The notes under the pieces are model-generated. The model saw only the letters and a program-made list of their open reading frames with translations, was not told the origin of the DNA and did not search any database. Shown one piece after another: positions 1 through 11,900 of a DNA stretch of 64,000 nt. How positions within the stretch are numbered: the first letter of the stretch is position 1; every line of letters starts with the position of its first letter. Position numbers and translations under genes: made by a program. Source of the stretch: Quillaja saponaria (lineage: Eukaryota > Streptophyta > Magnoliopsida > Fabales > Quillajaceae); the NCBI GenBank assembly GCA_029379385.1, contig CM055608.1, positions 26,782,350-26,846,349 of the forward strand, written 5' to 3'.

Positions 1-1765
1 TGTCTTTGTCCATGTAAAATAAATAAATAAATAAACTACTAAAGCATCACTTAAAAATTGGGAAAAATATAAAAAGGACTAATTGGCCCTAGTGCAAAAG
101 TTCACAATTGTTTAAACATACTCGAATAAATTAAATTATCATATGTAGAATTATTGCCTAGCTGACTTATCTCAACCTGATCTTTGCATGCGCGCCTACA
201 AAATGATCAATCATCTCTTCAACTGGCAACCGGTTGGAGGAAGGCAAAAGGTGTCAGATTCGAACAACAATGATAAGATGAATATATATAAATATTTAAC
301 AATATAAAGGGTATTTCATTCTTCCCGAATTTTTTTTAAAAAATAAATTTCTTTACAGAGTAGGCTAAATTTCTTTTTTCATTTTCTTTACAATAAGAGT
401 TGACTAGATTTATCGTTTATAAATTCGACGTACGTACCTAAAGATTATTATATACATAAACATATATATGCATTCTGAAAGAATCAAAGCAAAGCATAAG
501 GACAATTATATCATTGTTTAAAGTGGCCAAAATTAAGGGTTTTGATCAACACAAACAATCATTATTAGAAAATGGAAAAAAAATAGAACCATCTGATGAA
601 AGAGTTGCATCTTGTTAAGTAAGGTAACAAACATGTCTACTGAATACATATATACAAATATATGTATATATAAATATATAAAATATTGATAACTTATTCA
701 AGGAACTTCAACTTCCCTATAGAGGTATATATATATTTATTTCCTGTTCTCCAATTCTAAACTACTAATTGCATCTTCAACTTTGCTGCTTATATTCTTG
801 TCTTAAGTATTCTTAATAACCATTTTCGTGATTTAATTCATTCAAAATAAGTAATTATTAAAAAAATTTATGTTGCACAAAACAGTATAAGATTTAATTT
901 GTTAAGTGAAGATCCAGTGAATATGTTTTCATCTCTTAAATTGAGTTGAAAGACCATATGAAAATTCAGTTTTAATTTTAGTTTGTTGAAAGATGTGCAT
1001 GTTAGCTACTAATATATATATACTATTCTAAAACGAGAAGAGTCTTGTAGTCTCCTATTTCAGAATTGTATAAAATAATTAATTTAATTTAAATTAATTA
1101 AAAAATTAGTTTTTTTTCTCTCCTAATAACTATTTATTACCCATTCATTCATATATCAATTACAACTCCTTCATCTTTTATCTGCTAATAACTATTCATT
1201 TTCACTCACACACTAAATCATATTTTTCATTTTAAATATAACTAATGAAACTTAAAATAACAATTTTATACTTAAAAAAAAAAACACTTAGCATGTAGCT
1301 AATACATATATATGCATACAAGTCATCAAAATTTTGGTTTTTATTTAATACTATAATTCTCTTAATTTGCTAACAGATATGTGATTCTTCTTGACAAGCG
1401 TACCGACATAAGGCGTATCTATACAGGTGAGCTGAAGATAACTTCTTCTTCTTCTTTTAACAAGTTGAAAAACCAATATAAATTGGGAATATATAGGTGG
1501 GTTTCCATATATAATGAGTAGAAAAACATTAATCTAATATTATAATGAGTTTTTTTAACAGTATTCTAAGTGTATTTGTTAATATATAATAAATATTATT
1601 TTCAAAAATAATTTTTTAAATAATAATTTATATATTAAATAATACATCAGACTCAAATAAAAGTCATATTATAAAATATCTCCCACGTTTAGTTTTCTCC
1701 ATCAAAATGCAAAAGTCTTGTGGTGAGGAGACATTAATAATACCATTTATTATCTCCAAATTAAT

Positions 1766-1861
1766 GTAATACAACAGGCATGATTATGACTGAAAATTGA
1801 TATTAAGAAGTTTGTAATACAACAGGCATGATTATGACAGAAAATTGATATTAGTAAGTTA
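1766..1861. repeat. 48-bp tandem duplication
   Basis: A unit starting gtaatacaacaggcatgatt at 1766 is repeated at 1814, with only a few substitutions over about 47 bases. It lies about 1.6 kb upstream of the MYB start codon. It is a simple local duplication with no known function. Confidence 0.85.
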
Positions 1862-2008
1862 TATGGGCCCGTAGTTAATATTTTTAAAAAAGGTGCTATG
1901 ACTTTTTAAGGGTCACAATACTTAACACTTATCTGATTGATGATTTTTGACTATTAAAAGATTATGAATATTTTTAAAAGCACTACAAAAATGTTTTTAA
2001 AATTAATA

Positions 2009-2261
2009 ACTCGTTTGGTAAATTGTATAAAGATAATATAATAATATAAGATTATCTAGTTGGCTCTTATACAGTATTTGGTAGCAACAAGATAGTATAG
2101 ACTTATACTATTGATTCTCTCTTATATTATGCCTAACAATATAAAGCTATACAGTCGGGAGAGGGAGAATAAGACAACAATATAGCAATTGTAAAGCTAT
2201 TCAGCCTAATACATTGTATAATCATATACTACACAATCTTAAACGATGCACCAAACAAGCC
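2009..2261. mobile_element. MITE-like element (about 250 bp, imperfect terminal inverted repeats)
   Basis: The left end reads ctcgtttggtaaattgtata. The reverse complement of the right end begins gcttgtttggtgcatcgttt. They stay similar for about 28 bases (shared GTTTGGT, then GTxTAAxGAT). The inside is AT-rich and non-coding, as expected of a miniature inverted-repeat element. I could not find a clear target-site duplication, so the superfamily is uncertain. Confidence 0.5.
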
Positions 2262-3457
2262 AAAAAGGTACAAAATCTTATTAATTTTTAAAACTCTCAA
2301 TCTATCCTTAATTAATTAATCAATCATCTATTTTCTTTTCTAAATCTATTCCAACCTATACTAATAATATCTATTTTTGTTATTTTATACATTCACAACA
2401 ATTTATTATTTATCTTACCAAATACTTTGTTTATTATTTTTACTACATATATCGATTTATAAAAAAAATTTATCAAATAAGATTGTTGTGGCATTTTAAC
2501 AATTATTTTTTTACATCATGAAGATCACAACATTATCAAACTCTGACATAATTAATAATAAGCTTTCATTCACTTGATACTACTCTTGGATGAGTTTGAA
2601 TTCGGTAAGATCCAAATTCAAAATTTAAATTTTTGTGATTAATAATTTACATAAAAAAAATTATCCTGTCTAACCTCTTTCTCTGTCCATTAATTATATT
2701 ATATTATTAAGTGTATTTAATTCATCTCCTCCTACCTAGCTAATGGTTGTCACTGAAGATGTATGTTACTACTTACTACTCAGTACCATATAATTGTATT
2801 CTGTTGGACACATTGAATTCTTGAAAAAGCCATTACCTCTAAAAACAGTGAAAAAATGTTTGTCCTGAGTTTTATTCATAAATAATAATGGAGATTAGCA
2901 GCATATAATTGAACCTCCAATTTCACAGAAAAGATAGTACGTTTACTTATGACTTGGCCCATTGCTTAGAAATATAGCAATACCCCATCGTTTTTAATGT
3001 CAACATTGTATGTCTTATTTAACAGGGGAAGACTTTTGGATTCTATAAATTTGAAAAAGATGGAAGAGACAGGTTAGACATAGATAGCCTTGCTAACTGG
3101 CACAAAGATCCTGTACATGGTGACAGAAACTTGTTGCATCTCCAAAAAAATAAAGAGGAGTAGAGTTTGATAGAAGATTGAAATTGGAGAGGCAGTGTTT
3201 TGACTTCTGTTTGTTTCTTCGATTATCCATAAACACATTGTTTAGTGTCCTAAAACCATTATTGGGTTCCAAATAAATGTTAACAATGGGTGAGTACCTC
3301 TCCCACATACAACTGTTTGAAAAAACCCACTTTTGAAGAACCTCTCTACCTCCCTCAGATTCATCCTTTCCATCGATCAGACCTATACTAAAAGTCCGCT
3401 ACTTGTGTCAGTCTCTCAGAGCAGAACATCATACTGAAAGAGTAGAGAGAGAAAGAG

Positions 3458-4936
3458 ATGGGAAGGGCTCCATGTTGTGACAAGGCAAATGTAAAGAGAG
3501 GGCCATGGTCACTTGAAGAAGATGCAAAGCTGAAAGAGTACATAGACAAGTATGGGACAGGAGGGAATTGGATTGCTCTCCCGCAGAAAGCAGGTACTAA
3601 CAACTTTTTCTTTCTCCTGATGTTAATTTTGAGGTGAAGAAAGGTTTGAGAAATATGAAAAGATATGACACTCTCTTGAAGACAAGCAGTGTTCTTTTCT
3701 CTTTGTTTTGTGATCTAGACTGTGTTTGACTTTTGCAGGTTTAAAAAGATGTGGGAAAAGCTGCAGATTGAGATGGCTTAACTATCTCAGGCCCAATATC
3801 AAACATGGAGAGTTCTCTGATGATGAAGATAAGATAATCTGCAGCCTCTTTGCTAGCATTGGAAGCAGGTAATCTTAATCTTCAGTCTCTTTGTTTCCTT
3901 CATATTATTCCACATTTAGCAACATATACTTGTCCTTCTGTCACCATTTACACTACTGTCATTTTCCTCCTTTAACAAGAATTGAAGATCTTTTCCAATA
4001 CAAGGAATTATGAGGAAAACATAAAGGATAAAAGGAGTATCTCATCTTTTTGGGAAAATAACTAGGCAGGGATTCCAAGAGAAGTTTGGTACTGCTCCAA
4101 GAACATGCTGTATAAATAAATAAGTCTTCTATTTTGTTAATTTTGACACTGGGGTACTCTGGATGCATGCCAGATTTGGATTCAATATGAGTATTACTGA
4201 GAAGGATTTATTCTTTTGCAACTTATTGCAAACATCTTGCAGGTGGTCAATAATAGCAGCTCAACTACCAGGCAGGACAGATAATGATATAAAGAACTAC
4301 TGGAACACCAATCTGAAGAAAAAACTCAAGGGTATAATCCCTCAATCTCAGAGGAATACTCAACCATCCACCTTCTCATCTATTTTTCAGACTTCATCAT
4401 CTTCTTCACCATTGTCATTCAAAGGCTGCATCAACTCTTGCTACAATACAAATGGATCTTTAAAAGGCACTGAATCCATCTCATTCTCCTCTAGTCTTTT
4501 GAGTTGCAACTCTTCTGCTTCTACTAATTCACTACTACATCAAACCCAAGAAAGTTTGTTGGGTCATATGGAAAATTATCAAGTTAAAGATAACCTCCTC
4601 ATGTTTGGAAATGAAGCTAGTTGCAGCTCTTCTGATGGGAGTTGCAATAACCAGATTAGGCTTGGCAAAGTAGCTGATTATGAATGTGGTAGAGGAACTG
4701 AAATTGAGGAAATGGGTATGCAGAATTACATTTACAATGGGGCTGAAGAAACCCAGAAGTTAATATTATCAAATGGTGGTAGCCTTAGTGGGTGGACTGA
4801 GAAACAAAATGGATTGTGGGGAGATAATCCATTAGACTATGGTCTAGAAGAAATTAAACAGCTAATTAGCACTACTAGTTGCAACAACTTTTTGTTTGAT
4901 GAAAACAAGACAGGGGAAAGGGCGTTGTACTATTGA
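3458..4936 (+). CDS. RAX: R2R3-MYB transcription factor, subgroup 14 (RAX/MYB36-like)
   Basis: This is a three-exon gene: 3458-3593, 3739-3868 and 4243-4936. All introns are GT-AG and the joined protein has 319 residues. It starts [17 protein letters not shown], the usual R2R3-MYB opening. R2 carries tryptophans at 17, 38 and 58. R3 contains the [18 protein letters not shown] stretch and ends with [13 protein letters not shown]. The introns fall at the two classical positions, after codon 46 and inside R3. The serine- and asparagine-rich C-terminal half ends with [10 protein letters not shown] at about residue 288, a motif I associate with the RAX group. Known members (RAX1-3/Blind, MYB36, MYB68) are nuclear regulators of axillary meristems or root endodermis. 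The RAX reading is inferred from the R3 sequence and C-terminal motif. The exact orthologue is not resolved. Confidence 0.96.
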
Positions 4937-7509
4937 TGCTGACTGTTGTTAAAATCAAGAAGGTTTGAAAGGTAAGGGAGGGATGGGGTAGAAGTCTAGA
5001 AGATTCAGGGTTTGGACTCATAAAATGAGAACTAGATCCTCCATGTTCTAGTAAAAATAGAATTTGATCACTTGTGAGGAAGACTGATAGAAGGAAGCAA
5101 TTTGTTTTCCAATTAGATATATTTTAAAAAGGAATTGGTATATCTCTATTAGTGCAATCTGAGAGAATTCAAATTTTGGAAAAATAATTTATTTAAGTGT
5201 ATCGTGAAACACCTTCACAATGAAATTTCTTACAATTATCTTGTTCTTCTTCATTGCTCTCTATTAAGTATGATATGATAATAGATAGAATCGACCACTT
5301 GAAGTAGACAAAATCATATCCAAACAAATTTATCTTCTTCTTTTTTCCTTATTCTTTTATGTGAATTTTTGTTTATTCATATATTTGTTTGGATTTTGCG
5401 TACTTAATCATTATCTAATTCAAATTATATATGATATGTAAATCAATTAAACACACATACAAAGTTCAATCCGATTAGATTGGTTATATTCAACCTGACC
5501 TAACATATCAAATTTCATCCTTTGTATTTTACTAGAATCTGGTCAATCTCAAAGACTCAAAGTGAGAGATTTTGTTACTATTGCCATCTACAAGCTATGG
5601 AAAAAAAAATGGCTCGAATGGAACTCCTAACTCATCAGAGTCTTCTTAAACAAGTGTTTTTCAAAATACATCAACATATAATAGTGAACCGCAAGCATTA
5701 TGCTAAACAATATTACATAGCACTGTGGGGATATGAGAAGATGATTATCATATCTTATTTTTAGGAGGAAAGGGGATGTTATATATCAAAAAGGGCAAAA
5801 AAAAAAAAATGTCCTATTTAAATTTACTTTGATGCTGCTATGACCAATCATTATTCCTATGATGTTTCAGTTAAACGAACAACTGGTTGGCTTGTGATCT
5901 TGCCTATAAAGTAATGGGTGGTAAATGTGACATGAAATCTTGCCTATACAGTAATGGGTTTAAACTATATAGTTTTAGGTGAGAGGATCAAGGTAGCAGC
6001 ACATATTCTGGAGTGTCTCATCTAAAATGGTTGAATAATCAGTGTGAGGACGGACATATATGTAAGCATAATCTTAAATAATTAATCTCTGAAAGTACAT
6101 ACAACTTTCTTTTTTTTCTTTTGCTAACATACATACAACTTTCTCAATTAGGATAACAGACTTTTTTAGATAGAAAACTAATTTCAAATGTAAACAGTTC
6201 AACAGGCTCTAAAAACGTAATAACCCTGCCCAATTGGGTATTTGGTTTATTTTTATTTAGTTTAGTAGTCAAGTATTTCTAAACTAATTTCTGCTGATAA
6301 GAGAATTTATAACAATTTTATTCTATCACAGTCTCTCAAGGAGATTCGAACCCAAAAAATTAATGAAAAAAACTTAGTTTCTTGATCACTGAACTAATCA
6401 TCATCTCATTAGTAGTATTCTAATGTTTTGTTTAAGGATATGAGATCATTTTAATATTTAACTCCCATTAGAAAACAGAAATGTGTTGGAGATATATGCT
6501 TTGAAGTCTTCAGTCTTCACCAGTTTTGTTTGCTTGCCTATCAAATTTGACTACTAAATGGGCATTATAGATGAAGTTAAAAATAAAAAATAAAAAATGA
6601 GGTTTTTCAAGTTACTAGGGAAGGTTTTCTAGGAATATCTTTTCTAGTGCAATGTATGAAGGTCAAAAGATGTGGCACCCATAGCTCCAAGAAATAAATT
6701 TTCAAAAGCTTTTTTTTTTTGGTAAATAAATTTAGGTGAGTGCTAAGTAGGAGGATTTTTTTATAAATATCAATAAAATCTTAGTTCAACTAACTTATAT
6801 GTAACCATTCGAATTTTAACACCTTCCCATGTAACAGAAAATAGGGACTTGCTCTGACATTTTGATAGTAATTTGTAGAATATTTTTTATTTTACTTTTG
6901 TTTTGTGTTTATTTCTTTTATTTTCTTTACTATTATTTTTTAAGTTTTTACAAGGGACCAGAAATCCACCATATATATTGCCTGACCATTATGTCTAGGC
7001 CTTACGTTCTTGCTTAGAATATTAAAATATTAAGTAATCAACTCCCTCATCAAACTCAGAGGGAAAAAGTTAATAAGTACACTAAAGTTTCCATCGCTTG
7101 TAAGTGTGTATATCTTATCTTAATTAATATAACTCTGACTTTTGAAAATAAGTGGAACAAAGAAACAAGATTAGCCACTTCTCCTATTTATAAATGAATC
7201 TAAAAGTAAAAATATAAGATTTCTTAAGGAAATAGCTTATAAGGCATGCTTGCTATAATTATAAATGACACTTTCATGAAGCAGTATTATGCTTTCTTGA
7301 TCTTGGTGAACACTGAATCAGAATCTATAGCTAGCACTCCAGACCATTCATTATTTAGAATATAAAACAAACATTTCCAGATAAACTTACATATACATAG
7401 ATGTTCTTATAAGACATTAATTACTATTCAAATTAGACCTTAAACCTTGTGCTGATTCTGAACCTTGTGGGAACAGTCAGATAAAACGATATATAAAAAC
7501 AAAATTCAA
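4937..7509. other. intergenic region between the MYB and UGT genes
   Basis: The two genes are convergent, so this stretch should contain both 3' UTRs. It is AT-rich. A short imperfect direct repeat of atcttgcctata...agtaatgggt occurs near 5898 and 5938. The one reading frame of note, 5522-5764 (80 codons), resembles no family I know and has no coding character. I see no gene here. Confidence 0.6.
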
Positions 7510-8910
7510 TCACCTTACCAAAGCTTGAAGGTTCTCACAGAAATTGTCCATGTAAGATGTCTCTAAATTGCTGCTGAAGAGGATCTGTCTCAATTTAGTT
7601 TGGTTGGCTCTAACCTCTCTCCCAACCTCATTGTCATCATCCATCACAGTTGTCACAGCTTTGTAGACACTTTCCTTGGTGAACAAGCCATCCTCTTCAC
7701 CTTTCTCCACTTCCACCCCAACTTTCAAATTGTTGCTCATCAACCTAGTATTGAAGATTTGATCACCTACATTTGGTAACAACACCAACTGACACAGATT
7801 CGCCAATGCTTCATATAGAGAACTTGATCCACAATGTGTCACAAAGCACCCAATAGATGCTTGTTTCAAAATCAGTGGTTGTTGAATCCATCCTGATTCT
7901 ACAATCCCTCTTCCTTGGACCCTCTCTTGAAACCCCTCTGGAAATGCTGCTTCAACTGTCTCAAATCCAAAAGGCGGTTTCAATGCTGCCAAAAAAGGCA
8001 AACCTGTTAGCTCAAAACCAAGCAACAGTTCTTGGAATTGATCTGGCTTTAATGTACATTCACTTCCAAATGCACAGTAAATAACAGAACCAGCCTTGAA
8101 CTTTCCTAACCATGTAGCCCATTTTTCATCTAATGTAGTAGTAGGTGGCTCTGGTATAACAGGTCCTGTGAGCAACACAGGCTTTTTAAATTGGGTTTCA
8201 ATGTAATCAACATAAGGTCCTTCAATTTCCCTACATGTCCTGAATCCTAATGCATCAGCTTGACTTAAACCGGTATATAGGCGATCGGAGAAAAGGACAT
8301 CACTACCAAACTTCCCTTTACTTATTGCCGCCAAGGCGCGTGCTTCGTGGACATGAAGCTTGATTGAAGAACCAGGGAATCCAGAAGGTGGTTTCATAAA
8401 GTCAGCTTCAGTCAAGTTGCTTCCAGACAAGTGCCTTGCAGGGACTAAATTATAACCTAAAGTTATAGGACTAGTGATGCAATATTGAACACATTTTATA
8501 CCCAAGCTCCTAGTCAAGCTAGGTAGCCAATGAGTAAAATCAAAGAAGACAATGCTTGGTTTCAGTTCACGAAGGAATACTTCAATGTCGCTCTTAGTAC
8601 AATCCATGGCAGTCATAATATGTGCATGTAGAGGCAAAGGTACATCGGCAGTTGTTTCGGCACCATGAGGGAGGCCATCAACATGAGGAACATTGATTGG
8701 TACAAAGGTGATAAGATCTGGGTGGAGGTTAAAATGCCTTAATTTGGCTTGTGTCTTATTGGGAATGAAGAAGGAGATTCTGTGGCCTTTTTTGGCTAGT
8801 TTGTTGGAGAGGTGGAGATATGGGGTAAGGTGGCCTAGAGCAAACCATGGGTACATTGCTATGTGCAATGAAGGTGAAAGTGAAGGTGAAGGTGCAGCTG
8901 CAGCAGCCAT
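7510..8910 (-). CDS. UDP-glycosyltransferase, UGT79-like (flavonoid/anthocyanin glycoside branch)
   Basis: Single-exon gene of 466 residues, a normal length for a plant family-1 UGT. It has no signal peptide, so the enzyme should be cytosolic. After an Ala/Ser/Pro-rich leader it reads [21 protein letters not shown], where His27 is the expected catalytic base. The C-terminal UDP-sugar-binding PSPG box runs from the tryptophan of [11 protein letters not shown] to VGDQ, with [15 protein letters not shown] in the middle. The NTRL that follows the box and the SKE/TKE-type tail fit UGT79/UGT94-like enzymes, which add a second sugar to flavonoid or anthocyanin glucosides. Two PSPG positions differ from the usual pattern: Gln replaces the common His after LxLK, and SS replaces NS before the xxE. 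The acceptor cannot be told from sequence. Family assignment is firm; substrate is inference. Confidence 0.94.
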   Translation of the reverse strand: MAAAAAPSPSLSPSLHIAMYPWFALGHLTPYLHLSNKLAKKGHRISFFIPNKTQAKLRHFNLHPDLITFVPINVPHVDGLPHGAETTADVPLPLHAHIMTAMDCTKSDIEVFLRELKPSIVFFDFTHWLPSLTRSLGIKCVQYCITSPITLGYNLVPARHLSGSNLTEADFMKPPSGFPGSSIKLHVHEARALAAISKGKFGSDVLFSDRLYTGLSQADALGFRTCREIEGPYVDYIETQFKKPVLLTGPVIPEPPTTTLDEKWATWLGKFKAGSVIYCAFGSECTLKPDQFQELLLGFELTGLPFLAALKPPFGFETVEAAFPEGFQERVQGRGIVESGWIQQPLILKQASIGCFVTHCGSSSLYEALANLCQLVLLPNVGDQIFNTRLMSNNLKVGVEVEKGEEDGLFTKESVYKAVTTVMDDDNEVGREVRANQTKLRQILFSSNLETSYMDNFCENLQALVR

Positions 8911-11900
8911 GTCAACAAGAAATGCAGAGTAAATTCAACAAATGTTCTGATGAAATTTCTTAAATGCAATTGTTTGATACTCTTTACCTCTTAAGATGAA
9001 AAAGAAAACTAATTAGCTTTAGCTTTATAATAAAGTAATTGTAATTAGACAAATGGTATATAGTTAAACAGCATTGGTTCATTCATTAATTCCGAGATTA
9101 TCGACCGATTTTTAATCCTAAATGCATGGGTGATTATTGATTAGTAACTGAATTTTGTAATTTGTTTATAACTACAACAAATGGAATACTTTTGACAGCA
9201 TGATTCTAAACTGTTTGAATCTATTAAAAGTAAATAAAAACTAAAAATCTGGTTGTCTTAAAAAGCTGACTTTTGTATTTTGTTATATACAAAAACGGAA
9301 TACTGTAATAACAACTTGATTCCAAACTGTTTTTTTCAGTTAAAAGAAAAAACTAAAAATCTGTTAATATGTGTTACTTGGTGTTCTTTCTCATTTGAAA
9401 ATTCATGTAACAAATTAATTTCAAATTCCAACATTTAATTTATTGAAAAATAGCTAAAGCTTTTGCAATTTTATTATTTTTATTGGGGTGCAAATGAAGG
9501 ATAAGTTTTGAACTCTCCTTTGCTAGCTTGTATGCCACATGATTTCCTTCTCAAACACAAGCACTTATGTATACTGAACAGAGTATGTATGTGTATCAAT
9601 ATCCTCTGTTTTAATCAAAAGCTTTACAATTACTGAATCTCTCCTTATCTCTAATAACTAAATGTAAACAATTTTACAAATAGGTTTCAAATTCTATGAT
9701 AAGGATTAGTCGATGAACGTTAAAGTTGAGATTGACACATCAAATTACTAAATAAATAAAAAAATCAATTAATGGTAAAGATTTTAAATATTTATATAAT
9801 AATAAAAATTAATCAATTGAAAACTTACTATGACAATGCTTCTATTGGGTTTTGATTGTATGTAATAAATATTTAAAACCAAAAAAAAATTCATTTCAAA
9901 TTTACTATTGGGGAATATTTTCTAGGAAATGGTACACCAATTTAAAATCCTATAGTGACCATTGTTTAATTAGGAGAATGGGCCCATGTGAATATACAAA
10001 TTGGGCTGAGAGCCCATTTACAAGTATTGGACAATTGAACCCGTCACTCAAAACAAAACTAAGTCGGATAACACAAAGTTAAATTTATTTTTGAATGTGT
10101 TATATAAATAAATTAATCAAGATGTCCATATAAATTGATCCAAACACTATCTGAGAATTTTTTTGTTTTTAAAAAAATGCACAACAACTCTATACTTTAC
10201 ATTGCTTGTCTCTTTTCTTTGATTAATTTATAGAGGTATTATTTTAGACAAAACAAGAAATATAATTGGTGAATATGAAATAAAAAAGAGAATGACAGTT
10301 TTAATTTCTAAAAAATTTATTTTTATGAACTTTCTCTTTTCATATTGTATAATTTATATGCCAATTTTAATCATCATAGTTTTTTGTTAATACTCTACTA
10401 ATTGGCAGCATCCATCTAAAATATATCCACTAGTGTTTTTTTTTTTTTTTCCAAAACACCCCCTCCCTAAAAAAAGAAAAGAAAAGAAAAAAAAAAGTGA
10501 AATGATACACCACTAGGACAATGGCAAATGGTACGAAATAAACTTTATACACCTCTTTTCCTTAATTATCAGTTATTACAATTCAATTTACCAATATCAT
10601 TACAAATATAATTACATAGGAAATTTGAGCACATTGGTCTTAATTATAATCATTTGAATTAATATCTCATTAATATTTATTATAATATTAAAATAAGAAA
10701 CTTGAGTTTCAATTATATTTTCGTCATCTCATCTACACATTCATTTAAAATTTGAAATATTAAAAGTGAAACATGAAGACTACGTACATAAGAAGAAGTA
10801 TGAAAATATAAAAATGTTAAAAGCCATCTCTCATTATAAACATGAGCTTATAAATGAGAGCTAGTTTATCACATTTTTTTTATTTAGTGATTAGGTGATG
10901 TTTTGATCAATTTATGTGTATTTTGATTAATCTATTTATTTCATAAATATAAATTTGATTTGACTAATTAATTTAACAATTATCTCAAATTTTATGATTT
11001 TGATAATTACAAAAATATTACAATTCATAAGAAATCAAATACTAATTAAATTAATGTTTGCCTATATATATATATATACACACGCACACGACTAATCAAC
11101 ACCACTAATGGATGGCATATGTAAAATAAGCTATTCTATCTTTTCTTAGATTTTACTAAAATAGCACAGATATCTTAATTTTTCTTATTTTATCTATATA
11201 AGAAACAAAAATAAAAGAAATATTTATGTAATTTTAGTAAAACACTTAGAATTAATGCTTAAGTAATGTACTCTTAATGTCAATATCTTATAGATTTCAT
11301 TCATTTACCAAAAATATAAAATAATTTCCCAATGAATTATAAAACTCTATAGTTTAGGGGGTACAAATTAAGTTGAATTCCTATGTCTAGAAATGGGATC
11401 CAAAATAAGTGGCTGAAACACCATTTCCCTACCTATGTTGAGATTTTGATATTACAAGCTAGATGCTATGTTTTATGTAACTTCAATACTTTAATAATTC
11501 AATTTAGCACATGCAGCTTCTCTTTTTGACCTTTATAAGTCTTTTTTCACTGAATCAGATTTGTTTGGAATAACTTTTTAAAATTAAATCCCATTACCCA
11601 ACCCAATATTTTTCAGCTTTCCAACTATTGAACCTGCATTTGTCAAATGGACAGTGTAACTAACTTGTTTTTAATTGGGTCCACTGTACTCCACTTTGAC
11701 TTGTTTTCCTACCATCTTGTAAGAATTGGAATTTCATAATTAATCATCCCTTCCTTTCTAATTAGGTTTTAAGCTGTAATTTGTGAACTTCACAAAAATA
11801 GTTATCTTTTGCCAGGTAATTAATCTCCAATTAAACCATTAAAATTAATTTAAATTAATTAATTAATGAGATGTTAATTTAGTAATACATTAATTTGTTT

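Larger units (their letters stand above)
1..3457. other. intergenic / upstream region of the MYB gene
   Basis: This is AT-rich DNA with no convincing coding region. It holds a 48-bp tandem duplication at about 1766-1861 and a MITE-like inverted-repeat element at about 2009-2261, listed separately. The last 100 bases or so before 3458 are presumably the 5' UTR of the MYB gene. I cannot place a TATA box or transcription start with confidence. Confidence 0.6.
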
